Notes: generated by a model not told the origin, from the letters alone. A DNA stretch of 54,248 bases from Sedimentisphaerales bacterium (GCA_016933295.1 JAFGBG010000260.1:1-54248), one strand, 5' to 3'. Shown: positions 30,492-41,247, counted from the stretch's first letter. Program-made: numbers and translations.

Positions 30492-32918
30492 TCATTCATA
30501 TCTAAGCGCCGCCATCGGATCGATTTTCGCCGCTCTTCTCGCCGGTATATAACATGCCAACAGGGAAACCACGCCAACGAAGCTTATTACGATGCTGTAA
30601 GATATCGGATCCGTGGGATTGGTGTTGTAGAGCAGGCTTCCCATCAAGCGACAAACGACCAGGGCGACGATAAGACCGACGGTTATTCCTAAACCGGTGA
30701 GTATTAATCCAGTGCCTATTATTGATTTAATAATATCAACGTGGCAGGCACCGAATGCCTTGCGGATTCCGATTTCGCGTGTGCGTTGCGTAATTGTGGA
30801 AGCAGTGACACCGTAGAGTCCCACAGTGATAAGTATCAACGCACCGCCGGCAAAAAGGTTTAGCACGAAGCTGCTCAGGCGGTATGTCGCCCGGGTATCA
30901 TGGATAATTCCCTGCATGGGCTGTATATGGTTAATCGGTTGTTTGACATCAACAGCCCACACGGCACGTCGCATGGATTCCGCCAGTGTTAACGGATCGG
31001 TTTGTGTTCGGGCTATAAAGACGATCCTTTCCATGCAAGCCTGACGCAGGGGTCGATACATGTGGGGAAAAGTCTGCTCGTTGATGCGTGTGCCGGTCTG
31101 GTGATTGCCCACGACGCCAATAATTTCACAGGGTGCTCCAAGTGCGATACGCTGCCCGATCGGATCCTGATTCGGGAAGTAGCGCCGTACGAATTCCTCG
31201 TCCACAATGACAACATGGAGGTTACCAGCATCCGTCTCCTGGAAGAGACGTCCCTTAATAAGGGGCATGCCCAGCGTTGTAAAGTAGTCGGTACTGACCG
31301 TGCGGAATTCAGCGGCCATTGAGTCATCAGGTGACTGCGACGTCCGATCGAGTATCTGGAACCCGCGCATGAAATTAAAGTCTGATACGGGAATGATATT
31401 GGTGGCCGCAACATGCGAGACACCGGGGATGTTTTGAAGCTGCGTTAAAACAGCCCGGCAAAAGTCGGCGCGTTGCCGATCCGTCTCGTAGGCCCGGCTT
31501 TGAGGAAGCGTTATCTGCAGGGTCATCAGGTTTACCGGATTGAAACCTGGAGAACTCAGGCGCAACTGGATAAGACTCTTTACCAGCAGGCCGGCACCCA
31601 CGAGAAGAACAACGGCCAGAGCGATCTGGGCAGTGACCAGGACATGGGCCAGGTGTCGACCATGGCGGCTCCGGCTGGATCCACGTGCCTTTGTTCGCAG
31701 GCTCTGCAGGGGACTTGTCTGTGAGGTTTTCCATGCAGGTAGTAATCCGAAACAGAGCGTGACAATAATCGACAGACCCAGTGTAAAGAATAAGATCCCG
31801 GGATTGATAGTGATGCGAGGTATACCGGCCATGCCTCCGGAGGATGTGATTAAATTCATCCCCCGACGCATTAGCCCCATACTCCCGGTTGCTCCCACAA
31901 ATCCTATCAAACCCGAAACCAGGGATATCAACAGACTCTCGATAAGTACCAGGCGACTAAGCTGCCAACGTCCGGCGCCTATGGCCGAACGAACAGCCAT
32001 TTCCTGGGAGCGACGATCCATACGCGACAAAAATAGATTAGCGATGTTAGTGCTGGCAACAAGCAGGAGCAATACGGCGGCCGCCATCATTGTCACGACA
32101 GTGCCTTGAACTTTGCCGAAGAGCAATTCCTGCAAAGGAATCAGCAATACCGTGAAGTCTTTATTCGATTCCGGATATTGAGCCTCCAGACGAGCCGCGA
32201 TGGTTTTCATCTCTGCCGTTGCCGCCTGGAGTGTGACAGTGGGATGTAACCGGCCAAATACCTGTAAGGCGTGACGAGAACGCGACTCCGACGGAGACGA
32301 TGTAAGAGGAATATAAAACTGGGCAGAGAATCCCTGACGGTAATCCATATCTGGGTGCGCAATGCCTACGACATTGTAAACCCGGTTATCAAGAGTGACG
32401 TCTTGCCCTAAAATGTCCGGATCCTGACTAAAGGCCTGTTGCCAGAGCGCGTGACTAAGTATCACCACTTGCGATTGTTCGGCCGATATCTCTTCCGGTA
32501 AAAAGGATCGTCCCAGAACAGGTTGTTTACGGAACACCTCAAAGAGATTGTCGGTAATGGCCCAACCTGTCAGCGCCAACGGTTCGTCTCGACCCGTCAG
32601 GTTCATGGTTCTATACCCCTGGGCTGCTAATGTCTCAAATACTGTATTCTGGGCAACGAAGTCTTGATAGTCAGGAAACGAACAGTTCAGCCTGGGAAAG
32701 TGACTGTGACGAGGATTCCGGCTCTTGCTCCATATCGAGACAAGGCGGTCGCTTCGATCGAAAGGCAAAGACCAGTCGCGAATACCGTCCCAGGCACTGA
32801 AGAATGCCGTGCATGCCGCAATCCCCAAACTAAGGACCAGTATAGTACAAATTGTGAAGCAGGGACTCATGTAGAGTTGTCTGATACCGTATTTGATATC
32901 CTGTAATAAGGTTCCCAT
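30492..32918 (-). CDS. ADOP-type MacB/FtsX permease 1
   Basis: An 808-residue permease of the duplicated orphan permease (ADOP) class: two MacB/FtsX units fused, eight membrane helices in all. Helix 1 is at about 20-43, a periplasmic MacB-type domain runs to about 270, helices 2-4 to about 430, helix 5 (VTAQIALAVVLLVGAGLLV) opens the second unit, and helices 6-8 end the protein. The FtsX motif after helix 2 is RRSQEMAVRSAIGAGR. The protein ends DPMAALRYE. It starts three bases after ATPase 1 and is presumably its direct partner; tolC follows. It is one of the more divergent copies (YMSPCFTICTILVLSLGIAA at the N-terminus instead of KNPGFT). Confidence 0.9.
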   Translation of the reverse strand: MGTLLQDIKYGIRQLYMSPCFTICTILVLSLGIAACTAFFSAWDGIRDWSLPFDRSDRLVSIWSKSRNPRHSHFPRLNCSFPDYQDFVAQNTVFETLAAQGYRTMNLTGRDEPLALTGWAITDNLFEVFRKQPVLGRSFLPEEISAEQSQVVILSHALWQQAFSQDPDILGQDVTLDNRVYNVVGIAHPDMDYRQGFSAQFYIPLTSSPSESRSRHALQVFGRLHPTVTLQAATAEMKTIAARLEAQYPESNKDFTVLLIPLQELLFGKVQGTVVTMMAAAVLLLLVASTNIANLFLSRMDRRSQEMAVRSAIGAGRWQLSRLVLIESLLISLVSGLIGFVGATGSMGLMRRGMNLITSSGGMAGIPRITINPGILFFTLGLSIIVTLCFGLLPAWKTSQTSPLQSLRTKARGSSRSRHGRHLAHVLVTAQIALAVVLLVGAGLLVKSLIQLRLSSPGFNPVNLMTLQITLPQSRAYETDRQRADFCRAVLTQLQNIPGVSHVAATNIIPVSDFNFMRGFQILDRTSQSPDDSMAAEFRTVSTDYFTTLGMPLIKGRLFQETDAGNLHVVIVDEEFVRRYFPNQDPIGQRIALGAPCEIIGVVGNHQTGTRINEQTFPHMYRPLRQACMERIVFIARTQTDPLTLAESMRRAVWAVDVKQPINHIQPMQGIIHDTRATYRLSSFVLNLFAGGALILITVGLYGVTASTITQRTREIGIRKAFGACHVDIIKSIIGTGLILTGLGITVGLIVALVVCRLMGSLLYNTNPTDPISYSIVISFVGVVSLLACYIPARRAAKIDPMAALRYE

Positions 32919-32921
32919 GAT

Positions 32922-33620
32922 TTAGCTTACCTTTCCCACAAGCTGTTCGGGAGTGATTTCTCCGTCCATCCAACCGTCTTTTAGCCTTATGATTCTTCTG
33001 CCGTAAGCGGCGTATTTGTCATTGTGGGTTACCTGAATTATGGTTGTGCCTTCTTTGTTAAGCTTCTTGAACAATTCCATAATCTCCTGGCCCTGCGATG
33101 AGTGGAGGTTACCCGTAGGCTCATCGGCAAGAATCAGCTTTGGGCCGGCCACTACGGCACGGGCAATAGCCACAAGCTGCTGCTGGCCACCGGAGAGTTG
33201 GTTGGGGTAAAGGTCCTTTTTGCCGACAATCCCGAATCTGTCAAGCGTATCGCAGACAATCGCCGCACGTTCCGAGGCCCTGACGTTGCGATACGACAAA
33301 GGCGTATCAAGATTCTCATAGACCGTCAGGCTGTCAAGCAGGTTGAAGGCTTGGAACACGAAACCGACATACTGCCGGTTCAAAGCCATACGCTGTTTCG
33401 GCTTTAATTCATGCACGGCGTTTTCGTTGAGATAATATTCGCCCTCCCAGTCGTGGTCGAGCATACCGAGGATATTGAGCAACGTGGATTTGCCCGCAGC
33501 CGACGGCCCCATGATAGTGACAAATTCACCTTCATCTATTTCAAGATTGATTTGCTGCAACACGTACAAAAATCCCGCTTTTGTATTGTAACGCTTTTGA
33601 ATGTTTTTAAGTTTAATCAT
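32922..33620 (-). CDS. ABC transporter ATPase 1 (MacB/LolD type)
   Basis: A 232-residue ABC ATPase. Walker A is GPSAAGKST (38-46), the Q-loop lies in [11 protein letters not shown], the signature is LSGGQQQ, Walker B is LILADEPTG, and the H-loop is in QVTHND. This family energises MacB-, LolCDE- and FtsX-like permeases. The D-loop after Walker B reads NLHSSQG, with His in place of the usual Asp, which could alter dimer catalysis. ATG 33620 has GGAG nine bases upstream; the frame extends to 33644 but lacks support there. It stands between permeases 2 and 1. Confidence 0.93.
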   Translation of the reverse strand: MIKLKNIQKRYNTKAGFLYVLQQINLEIDEGEFVTIMGPSAAGKSTLLNILGMLDHDWEGEYYLNENAVHELKPKQRMALNRQYVGFVFQAFNLLDSLTVYENLDTPLSYRNVRASERAAIVCDTLDRFGIVGKKDLYPNQLSGGQQQLVAIARAVVAGPKLILADEPTGNLHSSQGQEIMELFKKLNKEGTTIIQVTHNDKYAAYGRRIIRLKDGWMDGEITPEQLVGKVS

Positions 33621-33673
33621 GAAAAAATGCTCCAAAAAATTCATATTAATAATTACTTATCGTTGATAATTCA

Positions 33674-36151
33674 TCATTCATAGCGCAATGCTTCCATCGG
33701 ATCGATTTTCGCCGCACGCCGGGCCGGAATCCACGCCGCCAATGCGGCAACCAATACTACCAGGAATATCGAAAGAATAATCGTCATGGGATCATTGTTA
33801 TTAACGCCAAAGAGTACGCTACGTAACAAACGTGTAAAAACGAGTGATATCGGTACTCCGACAACTAATCCAAAACCTGCCAGCCAAAGTGCACTGCGAA
33901 TAACAGGCCAGGCAACGTCTTTCGGACGGGCGCCAAGGGCCATTCGCACGCCGATCTCAACGGTGCGGCGGGTAACCATGAAAGCAAGCAGGCCGTATAA
34001 TCCGATGCAGGATAATAAAATACCGAGCAAAGCCAGGCCGCTGCCCAGATAGGTAAAAAGCCGTTCAGGAATTATCGAAGTCTTAAAAAGCTGTAACTGA
34101 GTTGAAACCTGTTCCAACGGAATGGTGCGATCAAGCTCAAAAACTATCTTACGAACAGCCGGCACTAAAGCCAATGGATCGCCCGCCGTACGGATTTCAA
34201 AGTACATTGCCCCCGGATTGGCCTGTCTGTGCGAAAAATACAGCGTAGGCTCTATCTTTTTCTGTACACGGTCGTACTTGGCATCGCCGCACACGCCTAC
34301 AATCTGATAATTTCTGCCGCTTACGCTTATCGATTGATTCAGGGGGTCTTCCTTTGGAAAACAGGTCTGCATTAAAGCCTCATTAATAATCACAACTCCC
34401 GGCCGGGATTGAGTATCGGTCTTTTCAAAGCGGCGCCCGCTCAACAACGGGATATCCATCGTCTGAAAAAAAGCCTCGCTGACATCGAGCGTATTGGCAT
34501 AGACGTTCTTGCTGTTCTCAGACGAACGACCGGGAACGGAAAAAGAGATACCCGAAACCGTTCCCCCCAGCAGGCTGTTGCCGGAAAGCGCAACACTTCC
34601 GACGCCGGGAAGCCCGGCGATTTTATCTTCGAGATGGTCGTAGAAACGAACGGAATTTGCATCACGATATCCCGCCTGAGAAGGATTGACGCCAAAAATC
34701 AGTATTTTATCCGTTCTGAATCCGAGATCGACACGATATAAATTTATAAGCGTTTGTATCAACAGGCCGGTACCCACTATAAGCAGAACCGCCAGGCTCA
34801 CCTGTGCGGCAACCAATAGCTTGCCAAGTCGCTGGCCGGGTACACCCAATGCCCTTTGTCCCTTAAGTCCGGAACATAAATCGATACGGGTAATCCGCAG
34901 AGCCGGGAGCAGGCCGAATAACAATGATGTCACTACCGCCGCACCAATGGTAAACAGTAAAACATTGAGGTCAATTCTCACATCAATATGAAATTTATCC
35001 AGGGTATCGGGTATAAAGCCTAATACCAGAGCCTTGATCCAAATAGCCAAAAGCAAACCCATCCCCGCTCCGGCAAAAGACAAAACCAGACTCTCGGTGA
35101 GCAACTGGCGTACAAGCCGTCCACGCCCGGCGCCCATCGCCGCACGTACGGTTAATTCCTGCCGGCGAGCGGCCCCTCGCGCCAGGAGCAATCCGGCAAG
35201 ATTTGCACATGCGATTAAAAGCACCAATCCAACCGCCGCCATCAATAAAAATAAGCCCTGTGCCATTTGTTTTCTGATAGGCAGAAGCCCCCGGCTGCCG
35301 TCTTCCAGAACAATATGCGGATTGTCCATCCTCGTCCCCTGCCCCGGCGCAGAGAGGATTTGCAGAAAGAGAGCTTCCATTGCCGTACGGATTTTAGATT
35401 CGTCTGCTCCGGGCTCCAGGCGAACCATGATATTAGCCCACCAATGATCCCTCGCGTCAATACGATAGGAAGGAGATAATACCGGCTGGGCGGACATCGG
35501 CACATAAATGCTCGCAAAGTCGCCGACTTCGGGGCTGCAATAAGATTCCGGCAAAACCCCGACAATGGTAAAAGATTGCTGATTTATTGTGATTATCTGC
35601 CCCAGAACCTCGTGGTTCAGATTATATTCTTTTTCCCACAAGCGATAGGTAATCACGGCGACAGGCCCTGCCTGTGAGGATTCATCGCCGGGACTGAGCG
35701 TTCGGCCGATTAAAGCATCGACTCCGTAGCCATCGAAAAAGTCTCCCGATACCATCATAACGTCCGCAGTGACGGCGTTTTTCGATCCTATTACCGTCAT
35801 GCCGGGCAAACTGTAAAAAGCAAACACATCCGAGCATTCATCGAGATTTTCCTTAAAGTCACGATAAAGCGGATAAGGAAAAGAGCCTGATAAAACAGCT
35901 CCGTTATCTCCGTTCCGTGTGCTGCCCGACCAGTGGGAAAGCGACCAGTTTTGGCCGCTCCAGTTCACCACTCGCAACTGGTGCGGATTCGGCACTGGCA
36001 ACGACCGCATCCAGACGGCGTTAAGCAGACTGAAAATCGCCGTATTTACACCTATGCCCAATGCCAGTGACACAACAGCTACGATTGTGAAGCCGGGATT
36101 CTTTCGCAATTGCCGAATCGCGTATTTAATGTCTTTCAAAATTGTAATCAT
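33674..36151 (-). CDS. ADOP-type MacB/FtsX permease 2
   Basis: An 825-residue duplicated permease. It begins MITILKDIKYAIRQLRKNPG and has the signature ARGAARRQELTVRAAMGAGR after helix 2, VAAQVSLAVLLIVGTGLLIQ at helix 5 and DPMEALRYE at the end. Its periplasmic domain begins VVNWSGQNW and contains a DHWWANIMVRLEPG segment that is shared with permease 5 (DRWWVQVMARIQPG), so these two form a subfamily. It lies 53 bases before ATPase 1 in the operon. The start at 36151 fits the KYAxRQLR motif shared by all copies. Confidence 0.92.
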   Translation of the reverse strand: MITILKDIKYAIRQLRKNPGFTIVAVVSLALGIGVNTAIFSLLNAVWMRSLPVPNPHQLRVVNWSGQNWSLSHWSGSTRNGDNGAVLSGSFPYPLYRDFKENLDECSDVFAFYSLPGMTVIGSKNAVTADVMMVSGDFFDGYGVDALIGRTLSPGDESSQAGPVAVITYRLWEKEYNLNHEVLGQIITINQQSFTIVGVLPESYCSPEVGDFASIYVPMSAQPVLSPSYRIDARDHWWANIMVRLEPGADESKIRTAMEALFLQILSAPGQGTRMDNPHIVLEDGSRGLLPIRKQMAQGLFLLMAAVGLVLLIACANLAGLLLARGAARRQELTVRAAMGAGRGRLVRQLLTESLVLSFAGAGMGLLLAIWIKALVLGFIPDTLDKFHIDVRIDLNVLLFTIGAAVVTSLLFGLLPALRITRIDLCSGLKGQRALGVPGQRLGKLLVAAQVSLAVLLIVGTGLLIQTLINLYRVDLGFRTDKILIFGVNPSQAGYRDANSVRFYDHLEDKIAGLPGVGSVALSGNSLLGGTVSGISFSVPGRSSENSKNVYANTLDVSEAFFQTMDIPLLSGRRFEKTDTQSRPGVVIINEALMQTCFPKEDPLNQSISVSGRNYQIVGVCGDAKYDRVQKKIEPTLYFSHRQANPGAMYFEIRTAGDPLALVPAVRKIVFELDRTIPLEQVSTQLQLFKTSIIPERLFTYLGSGLALLGILLSCIGLYGLLAFMVTRRTVEIGVRMALGARPKDVAWPVIRSALWLAGFGLVVGVPISLVFTRLLRSVLFGVNNNDPMTIILSIFLVVLVAALAAWIPARRAAKIDPMEALRYE

Positions 36152-36156
36152 TTATA

Positions 36157-36222
36157 ATTCCTTCTACATTCTGTTTCCTAAGTTTCCTCGACTGCGCTCG
36201 GGACAAGCCTGTATTCTGTTTT
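36157..36222. repeat. Dispersed spacer repeat, copy 1
   Basis: The spacer between permeases 3 and 2 holds CCTCGACTGCGCTCGGGACA followed by AGCCTGTATTCTGTTTT (36186-36222), identical over 37 bases to the spacer at 52890-52926, with related ATTCCTTCT...ATTCTGT sequence before it. The core can fold into a short hairpin (CTCGA/TCGGG). Confidence 0.8.
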
Positions 36223-36224
36223 CC

Positions 36225-38654
36225 TTATTCATATCTCAGCGCCTCCATCGGATCGACTCGTGTTGCGTGGATAGCAGGTATAAGAGACGCCAAACAGGTG
36301 GTTCCGCATATTATACCCAACCCGAGTAACAGCGACATCGGATTTAGAGGGCTGATATCATACAATAATGAACGCAGAATAAATGATAGTATCGCCGTGA
36401 GCGTCAATCCGATGATCAATCCGACAACCAGCAATTGACCTGCTTGTCGAACAACAAATCCGAGGATATGGCCACGTAATGCTCCCAGAGCCATACGTAC
36501 GCCGATCTCACGTTTGCGCTGCATTAGGTTGTAAGAAAGTGTGCCGTATATCCCAACTACTGTAATAACTAAAGCAAGACCCATGAAAGCGTTAGTGGCA
36601 ATCGTATAAAAACGACGGCCGCTGGTCGAGCTTTCCAAAGCCTGCTTCATGGTATGGATATCAACCAGAAGCAAATCAGGATCGATATTAGCCAGTTCTT
36701 GCCTGAGTAATGGAGCAAAGGCATTTGATTTTGCAGTGGTACGTATCACCAATGTACCCCTGTTCATGCCGCCGCTTTGGAGCGGGAAATATACCTGCGG
36801 CAGCGCAGGTACTTCCGGGCCCCATTGCCTGACATCTTCTACCACACCTACAACTTTTGCCTTGAAAAAAGGATCTGGGAAAGGAGGCTTAAACATTTTG
36901 CCGATGGGGTTCTGCTCAGGCCACAATGCCTTAACAAGGGCTCGATTTACGGCAACACCAATAAACTCACCTTCATTATCCATATTCTTCGGAGACCGCC
37001 CCTGTAAAAATGGAATCCCCATACTCACGAAATAATCCGGCGAAATATAACTTATCTCCGCAAGCGGCAGCGAACGATACATGGAAGGATCGACGGTCTT
37101 TTCGTTCTGGATGATTGGACAACTAAAACTTCCCTCAAGAGGAATATTTGTTCCGGCTGCAGTGTAGCTGACTCCGGGGATAGCGCCAATACGCTCGATT
37201 AACCGGTTCCAGAATTGCTCTCTCGCCTTGGTACTATTATAGCGCTCACCGCGGAGAATGATATTGGATGTCAATACTCGCTCCGAAACGAGTGTGGAGT
37301 TTGCATTAATAACATTAAGATAGCTCCTGGAAAGCAGTATCGAACAATTTGCAACAGCAAGCAATAAAGCAATTTGCCCAACCACCAGATACCTGAGAAA
37401 TCTATACCTGATCCGCGAGCCGGCCTGCGACCTGCCACCCTGCTTAATCATCTCCGCAATGCTGCTTTTCACTACTGTGAAGGCAGGCAGCAAACCAAAT
37501 AAAAAAGCCGTAAGCACCGATAGACCAACCGAAAACATCAGGACCATTCCATCTATATGCAGGCCGAGTTTCTGTGATTCGAGAACTGTTTCCGGCGGAA
37601 TAAAGCTTCTGATGAATGTCAGGCCAAATACGGCGAAAACAATACCTGCAGCACTGCCCAAAAGAGCTAAAAGGAAACTTTCGGTAAATAAGAGTCTCAT
37701 CATATCCGAACGCTGCGCACCGATAGCAAAACGCAAAGAGAATTCAGCCTGTCTTCCGGTCCCTTTGGCCAGCAGCATGCTGGCAACGTTGGCGCATGCA
37801 ATCAGAAGTAACAACCCAACGGTTGCCAAAAGAAACCACATACTGGACCTAGTTTTGCGGGTAATCTCCTCGTGATGTGAACGCAGACAGAATGGCTTGG
37901 ACCGGTTTGTGCCGGGATACTCAGCTGCGAGTTGTGAACCAATTGTCTTGATTTCAGCTTCAGCCTCTTCAAAGCTCACCTCTTCCTTTAGCCTCGCCAT
38001 GCACAATAACCATTGATTGCCTCGATTCTTTGACCTCAGCGTACGAGGTCGCCAAATCTCATAATTGCGGCCCTCTTGTCGAGATGTATAGAATTCAAAA
38101 TTAGCCGGCATAACTCCTATAATTGTAGTCTCTTGTTTGTTAAGATGGATAGTCTTTCCTATAACATCCTGATCACAAGCGAAAAGCCTTTTCCACAGCC
38201 CATAACTGATAATCGCTACAGGTGTAGACTCAAAATCATCCTCGTCGGTCTTGTCGAAAAACCGCCCGAGTACCGGCCGCAGACCAAATATACGCAATAA
38301 GCCGGTAGTAGTACGGACCGCATGCACAGATTCCGGTTTGTCTCCTCCAAGATCAACACTCTCGAGAGTATAAGCTGCAACATTTGAAAATGATTGATTT
38401 CGCTCTTTAATATCAAGGAAGTCGGCTTCTGAGAGCGGCCCCTCGCCATTTTTGGAAATGTTTGACCAAACATGAACAATTCGGTCCGCATCCGGGTACG
38501 GAAACGGATTAAAAATCCACGCCTTGAAAACACTAAAGACAGTTGTAGTGGCCCCAATACCAAGTCCGAGTGTCAGTACGGCCACAACGGTAAAACCGGG
38601 ATTTCTTCTCAGTTGGCGAAAAGCGTATTTTATATCGTTAATTAAATTACTCAT
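36225..38654 (-). CDS. ADOP-type MacB/FtsX permease 3
   Basis: An 809-residue duplicated permease starting MSNLINDIKYAFRQLRRNPG. Helix 1 is at about 21-44, the first periplasmic domain includes LSEADFLDIKERNQSFSNVA, the FtsX motif reads AKGTGRQAEFSLRFAIGAQR, helix 5 is VVGQIALLLAVANCSILLSR, less glycine-rich than in the other copies, and the end is RVDPMEALRYE. The DFLDxxxxxxxFxxxA pattern is shared with permeases 6, 7 and 8. It follows permease 4 by 38 bases and has no adjacent ATPase, so it would have to share one. Confidence 0.92.
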   Translation of the reverse strand: MSNLINDIKYAFRQLRRNPGFTVVAVLTLGLGIGATTTVFSVFKAWIFNPFPYPDADRIVHVWSNISKNGEGPLSEADFLDIKERNQSFSNVAAYTLESVDLGGDKPESVHAVRTTTGLLRIFGLRPVLGRFFDKTDEDDFESTPVAIISYGLWKRLFACDQDVIGKTIHLNKQETTIIGVMPANFEFYTSRQEGRNYEIWRPRTLRSKNRGNQWLLCMARLKEEVSFEEAEAEIKTIGSQLAAEYPGTNRSKPFCLRSHHEEITRKTRSSMWFLLATVGLLLLIACANVASMLLAKGTGRQAEFSLRFAIGAQRSDMMRLLFTESFLLALLGSAAGIVFAVFGLTFIRSFIPPETVLESQKLGLHIDGMVLMFSVGLSVLTAFLFGLLPAFTVVKSSIAEMIKQGGRSQAGSRIRYRFLRYLVVGQIALLLAVANCSILLSRSYLNVINANSTLVSERVLTSNIILRGERYNSTKAREQFWNRLIERIGAIPGVSYTAAGTNIPLEGSFSCPIIQNEKTVDPSMYRSLPLAEISYISPDYFVSMGIPFLQGRSPKNMDNEGEFIGVAVNRALVKALWPEQNPIGKMFKPPFPDPFFKAKVVGVVEDVRQWGPEVPALPQVYFPLQSGGMNRGTLVIRTTAKSNAFAPLLRQELANIDPDLLLVDIHTMKQALESSTSGRRFYTIATNAFMGLALVITVVGIYGTLSYNLMQRKREIGVRMALGALRGHILGFVVRQAGQLLVVGLIIGLTLTAILSFILRSLLYDISPLNPMSLLLGLGIICGTTCLASLIPAIHATRVDPMEALRYE

Positions 38655-38692
38655 TTATCGTTCTTCCTGAATTCTGTATTCTGTTTTCTGTC

Positions 38693-41212
38693 TCACTCAT
38701 ATCTCAGCGCTTCCATCGGATCGATTTTTGCCGCTCGCAGGGCGGGAATCAGTCCGGACAGGAGGGAAGTAAGTACCAATACGGAAATCGTAACTACAAT
38801 GCTGACTGGGTCAACCGCGCTGACATTATAGAACATCGATTGCATGAGGCGGGCCAGAACCAATCCCATGATGATTCCAAGTCCTAATCCGATCAACATG
38901 AGTCTGCCTCCCTCACAAAAGACCATTAGGATAATTTCCCTTCGTGTGGCCCCCAAGGTCATGCGGATGCCGATCTCCGGAGTGCGTGAGGCGACCATAT
39001 AGCCCTTGATGGCGTAGATACCCAGGGCCGCCAGAAACAGGGCAATGCCCCCAAAACAGATGGCCAAGCGCGCCCCCAAACCTGAGAGCAGGACCTCTTC
39101 GGTTTGGCGGGAACGATCCAGCAGACTGCTCACGGAAGTCACAGGGATTTGCGCATCTATGTTAAACATCTCCTGTGATAATGTGCCAAGCAAGGCCTGC
39201 TGGCCTTTTCGCGTCATATTGCAGGTTCTTACGTGGATAAATCTGGGTCTCGATTCTTCATGAGTAACGACATACAAGGTGGGTTCCGTTTTTGCGGTAT
39301 TGCCTGACGCCAGGTCTGCCACAATACCAACCACCCGATGGGGGCTTATTCTATCAATGTACTTGTCCGGCCCCCACTGAATATATCTGTCAAGGGCATT
39401 ACCGTCCGGGCGGAGGATACGCGCCAATGTCTCATTGATAACAACCACCTTTTCCGTGTCGGCCTGAGAATCCAGTTCGTTGAATGGGCGTCCCTGTAAT
39501 AGAGGGATCCCCAGGGTCTCGAAGTAGTCCACGCCCACGTTATATTGTAAGGATCCCTGAGTGAGTTTGATCCGGGGTGTTTTTTGCTCGCTGCTCGGCG
39601 CAAATTCAGACACTGGACCGCTATTCCACTTTGTCTGCGTAAAATGACTGCTCAGCGAGAAGGCCACGGATTCTACCCCAGGCAGAGCCAGAAAACGTTC
39701 CTTAATGGTCTGATAGACCTGACGTGTGTGCTGGAGATCGTAACCGGAAGTCGAAAGATCGACCTGCATCAACAGCTTGCCATCAAAGTCAAAATTCGAG
39801 TTGGCATACAAGGCGTTGAAAGCACTGCGGGTAAACAAGGCCGCGCCCATAACAAGCACGAATGACAGGGCCGTTTGTACCACTACGGACAGTCCCCTCG
39901 GGGCCCACTGCTTCCGGTTTGACGACCTGTTAGCATCCCGCCCGGATTCTTTGAGATCTGTGACTACATCACGTCGGGAAAGTCGCAAGGCGGGTTTAAG
40001 CCCAAACAGAAGTGTCGCCACAATACAAAAACCCAGGCTTCCCGATAGCACACGGACATCCAGCAGTGAACGAGAGACATTGATCGGAAAAAATTGGGCT
40101 CCAATCCACTCATGCACGGTACGCAATCCGACGGAGGCCAGAATATACCCAAAAACCCCGCCCACCAAAGACAAAAGCAGGCACTCTATGAGCAGTTGTT
40201 GGACAATTCGGAACCGTCCACCCCCCAGAGACAAGCGAATGGCTATCTCACGCTGGCGTGACGCACCCTGCACGACCATCATGCCGGCCAGGTTCAAGCA
40301 GGCAATCACCAGGACCACGCCAGAAACAGACATCAGACAGACAGTCAATACCGAAGCGGATGATCGTTGCTGTTGCTCGAAATACGGTATCAGATTCATG
40401 CGTCCCGGCCGCAACAGTTTGAGCTGCCCGGTCCCGCTCCACCATTGTGGATAATTCGCTCTGAGTCCTGGCACTGCGGCCTGCACCTGCGCCTGAGCGG
40501 CAGCCAGATCCAGTTGAGGCTTGAGTCGGCCCACAGGGATCACATTGGGATACGGCTCCGGACCTCGGCCTTCTCTCCACCTTGATGGCATGAACAGAGC
40601 ATACTTACCTAACGGCAGCCAGAAATCAGTCCCAAACATGGTCACCCCGGTAAATCCTTTGGGGGCCACCCCCACGATCCTAAACGCAATGTCATTGAGC
40701 AGGATTTGTGATCCTACCACGTCAGATTTTTCAAAGTGCTTTTTCCATGCCTCATAACTCAAAACAACCACAGGCTCGGCCGTGTACTGTTCCTCTTCCG
40801 GCAAGAACCAACGCCCCTGAGCCGGGACACTGCCTAACACGGAAAAATAATTGGACGATACACAATAGGCAGGAGTCGTTCCGGCGAATCCTGCACGATC
40901 GGTTCGCGTGAACGTCACATCCACCGTCATCACGCTGACCGCCGCCAAGTCCGTGAACACGGGATTATTTTCACGCAACGCTTGATAAGGGGCATAATTA
41001 AAGAAGAAATCTACATTCTCCGCCTCACATATCGCCAATTCCTCGATCCGGTCCACATGCAGGGGTCGCAAGAAAAGTATGTTAAGCAGGCTGAACGTCG
41101 TGGTATTGGCGCCGATACCAATTGCCAGTGTTATAACAGCAACGACAAAAAAACCAGGTTTCTTACTGAGTTTGCGAAATCCATATCTAATGTCGGAGAT
41201 TAAATTACTCAT
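38693..41212 (-). CDS. ADOP-type MacB/FtsX permease 4
   Basis: An 839-residue duplicated permease, the longest complete copy. The true start is taken as ATG 41212 (MSNLISDIRYGFRKLSKKPG), since a frame start at 41251 would only add an unrelated 13-residue tail overlapping the upstream gene. The FtsX motif is VQGASRQREIAIRLSLGGGR, helix 5 reads VVVQTALSFVLVMGAALFTR, and the C-terminus is KIDPMEALRYE. The first periplasmic domain is distinct (AICEAENVDFFFNYAPYQAL), so its ligand may differ. It sits between permeases 5 and 3 with gaps of 35 and 38 bases. Confidence 0.91.
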   Translation of the reverse strand: MSNLISDIRYGFRKLSKKPGFFVVAVITLAIGIGANTTTFSLLNILFLRPLHVDRIEELAICEAENVDFFFNYAPYQALRENNPVFTDLAAVSVMTVDVTFTRTDRAGFAGTTPAYCVSSNYFSVLGSVPAQGRWFLPEEEQYTAEPVVVLSYEAWKKHFEKSDVVGSQILLNDIAFRIVGVAPKGFTGVTMFGTDFWLPLGKYALFMPSRWREGRGPEPYPNVIPVGRLKPQLDLAAAQAQVQAAVPGLRANYPQWWSGTGQLKLLRPGRMNLIPYFEQQQRSSASVLTVCLMSVSGVVLVIACLNLAGMMVVQGASRQREIAIRLSLGGGRFRIVQQLLIECLLLSLVGGVFGYILASVGLRTVHEWIGAQFFPINVSRSLLDVRVLSGSLGFCIVATLLFGLKPALRLSRRDVVTDLKESGRDANRSSNRKQWAPRGLSVVVQTALSFVLVMGAALFTRSAFNALYANSNFDFDGKLLMQVDLSTSGYDLQHTRQVYQTIKERFLALPGVESVAFSLSSHFTQTKWNSGPVSEFAPSSEQKTPRIKLTQGSLQYNVGVDYFETLGIPLLQGRPFNELDSQADTEKVVVINETLARILRPDGNALDRYIQWGPDKYIDRISPHRVVGIVADLASGNTAKTEPTLYVVTHEESRPRFIHVRTCNMTRKGQQALLGTLSQEMFNIDAQIPVTSVSSLLDRSRQTEEVLLSGLGARLAICFGGIALFLAALGIYAIKGYMVASRTPEIGIRMTLGATRREIILMVFCEGGRLMLIGLGLGIIMGLVLARLMQSMFYNVSAVDPVSIVVTISVLVLTSLLSGLIPALRAAKIDPMEALRYE

Positions 41213-41247
41213 TTTACCTTCATTAATAATTCGATATTTTATATTTA

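Noticed and set aside
31540-32109. Plus-strand frame of 189 residues inside permease 1
   Set aside because: Antisense to a clear FtsX-type permease and without any known motif.
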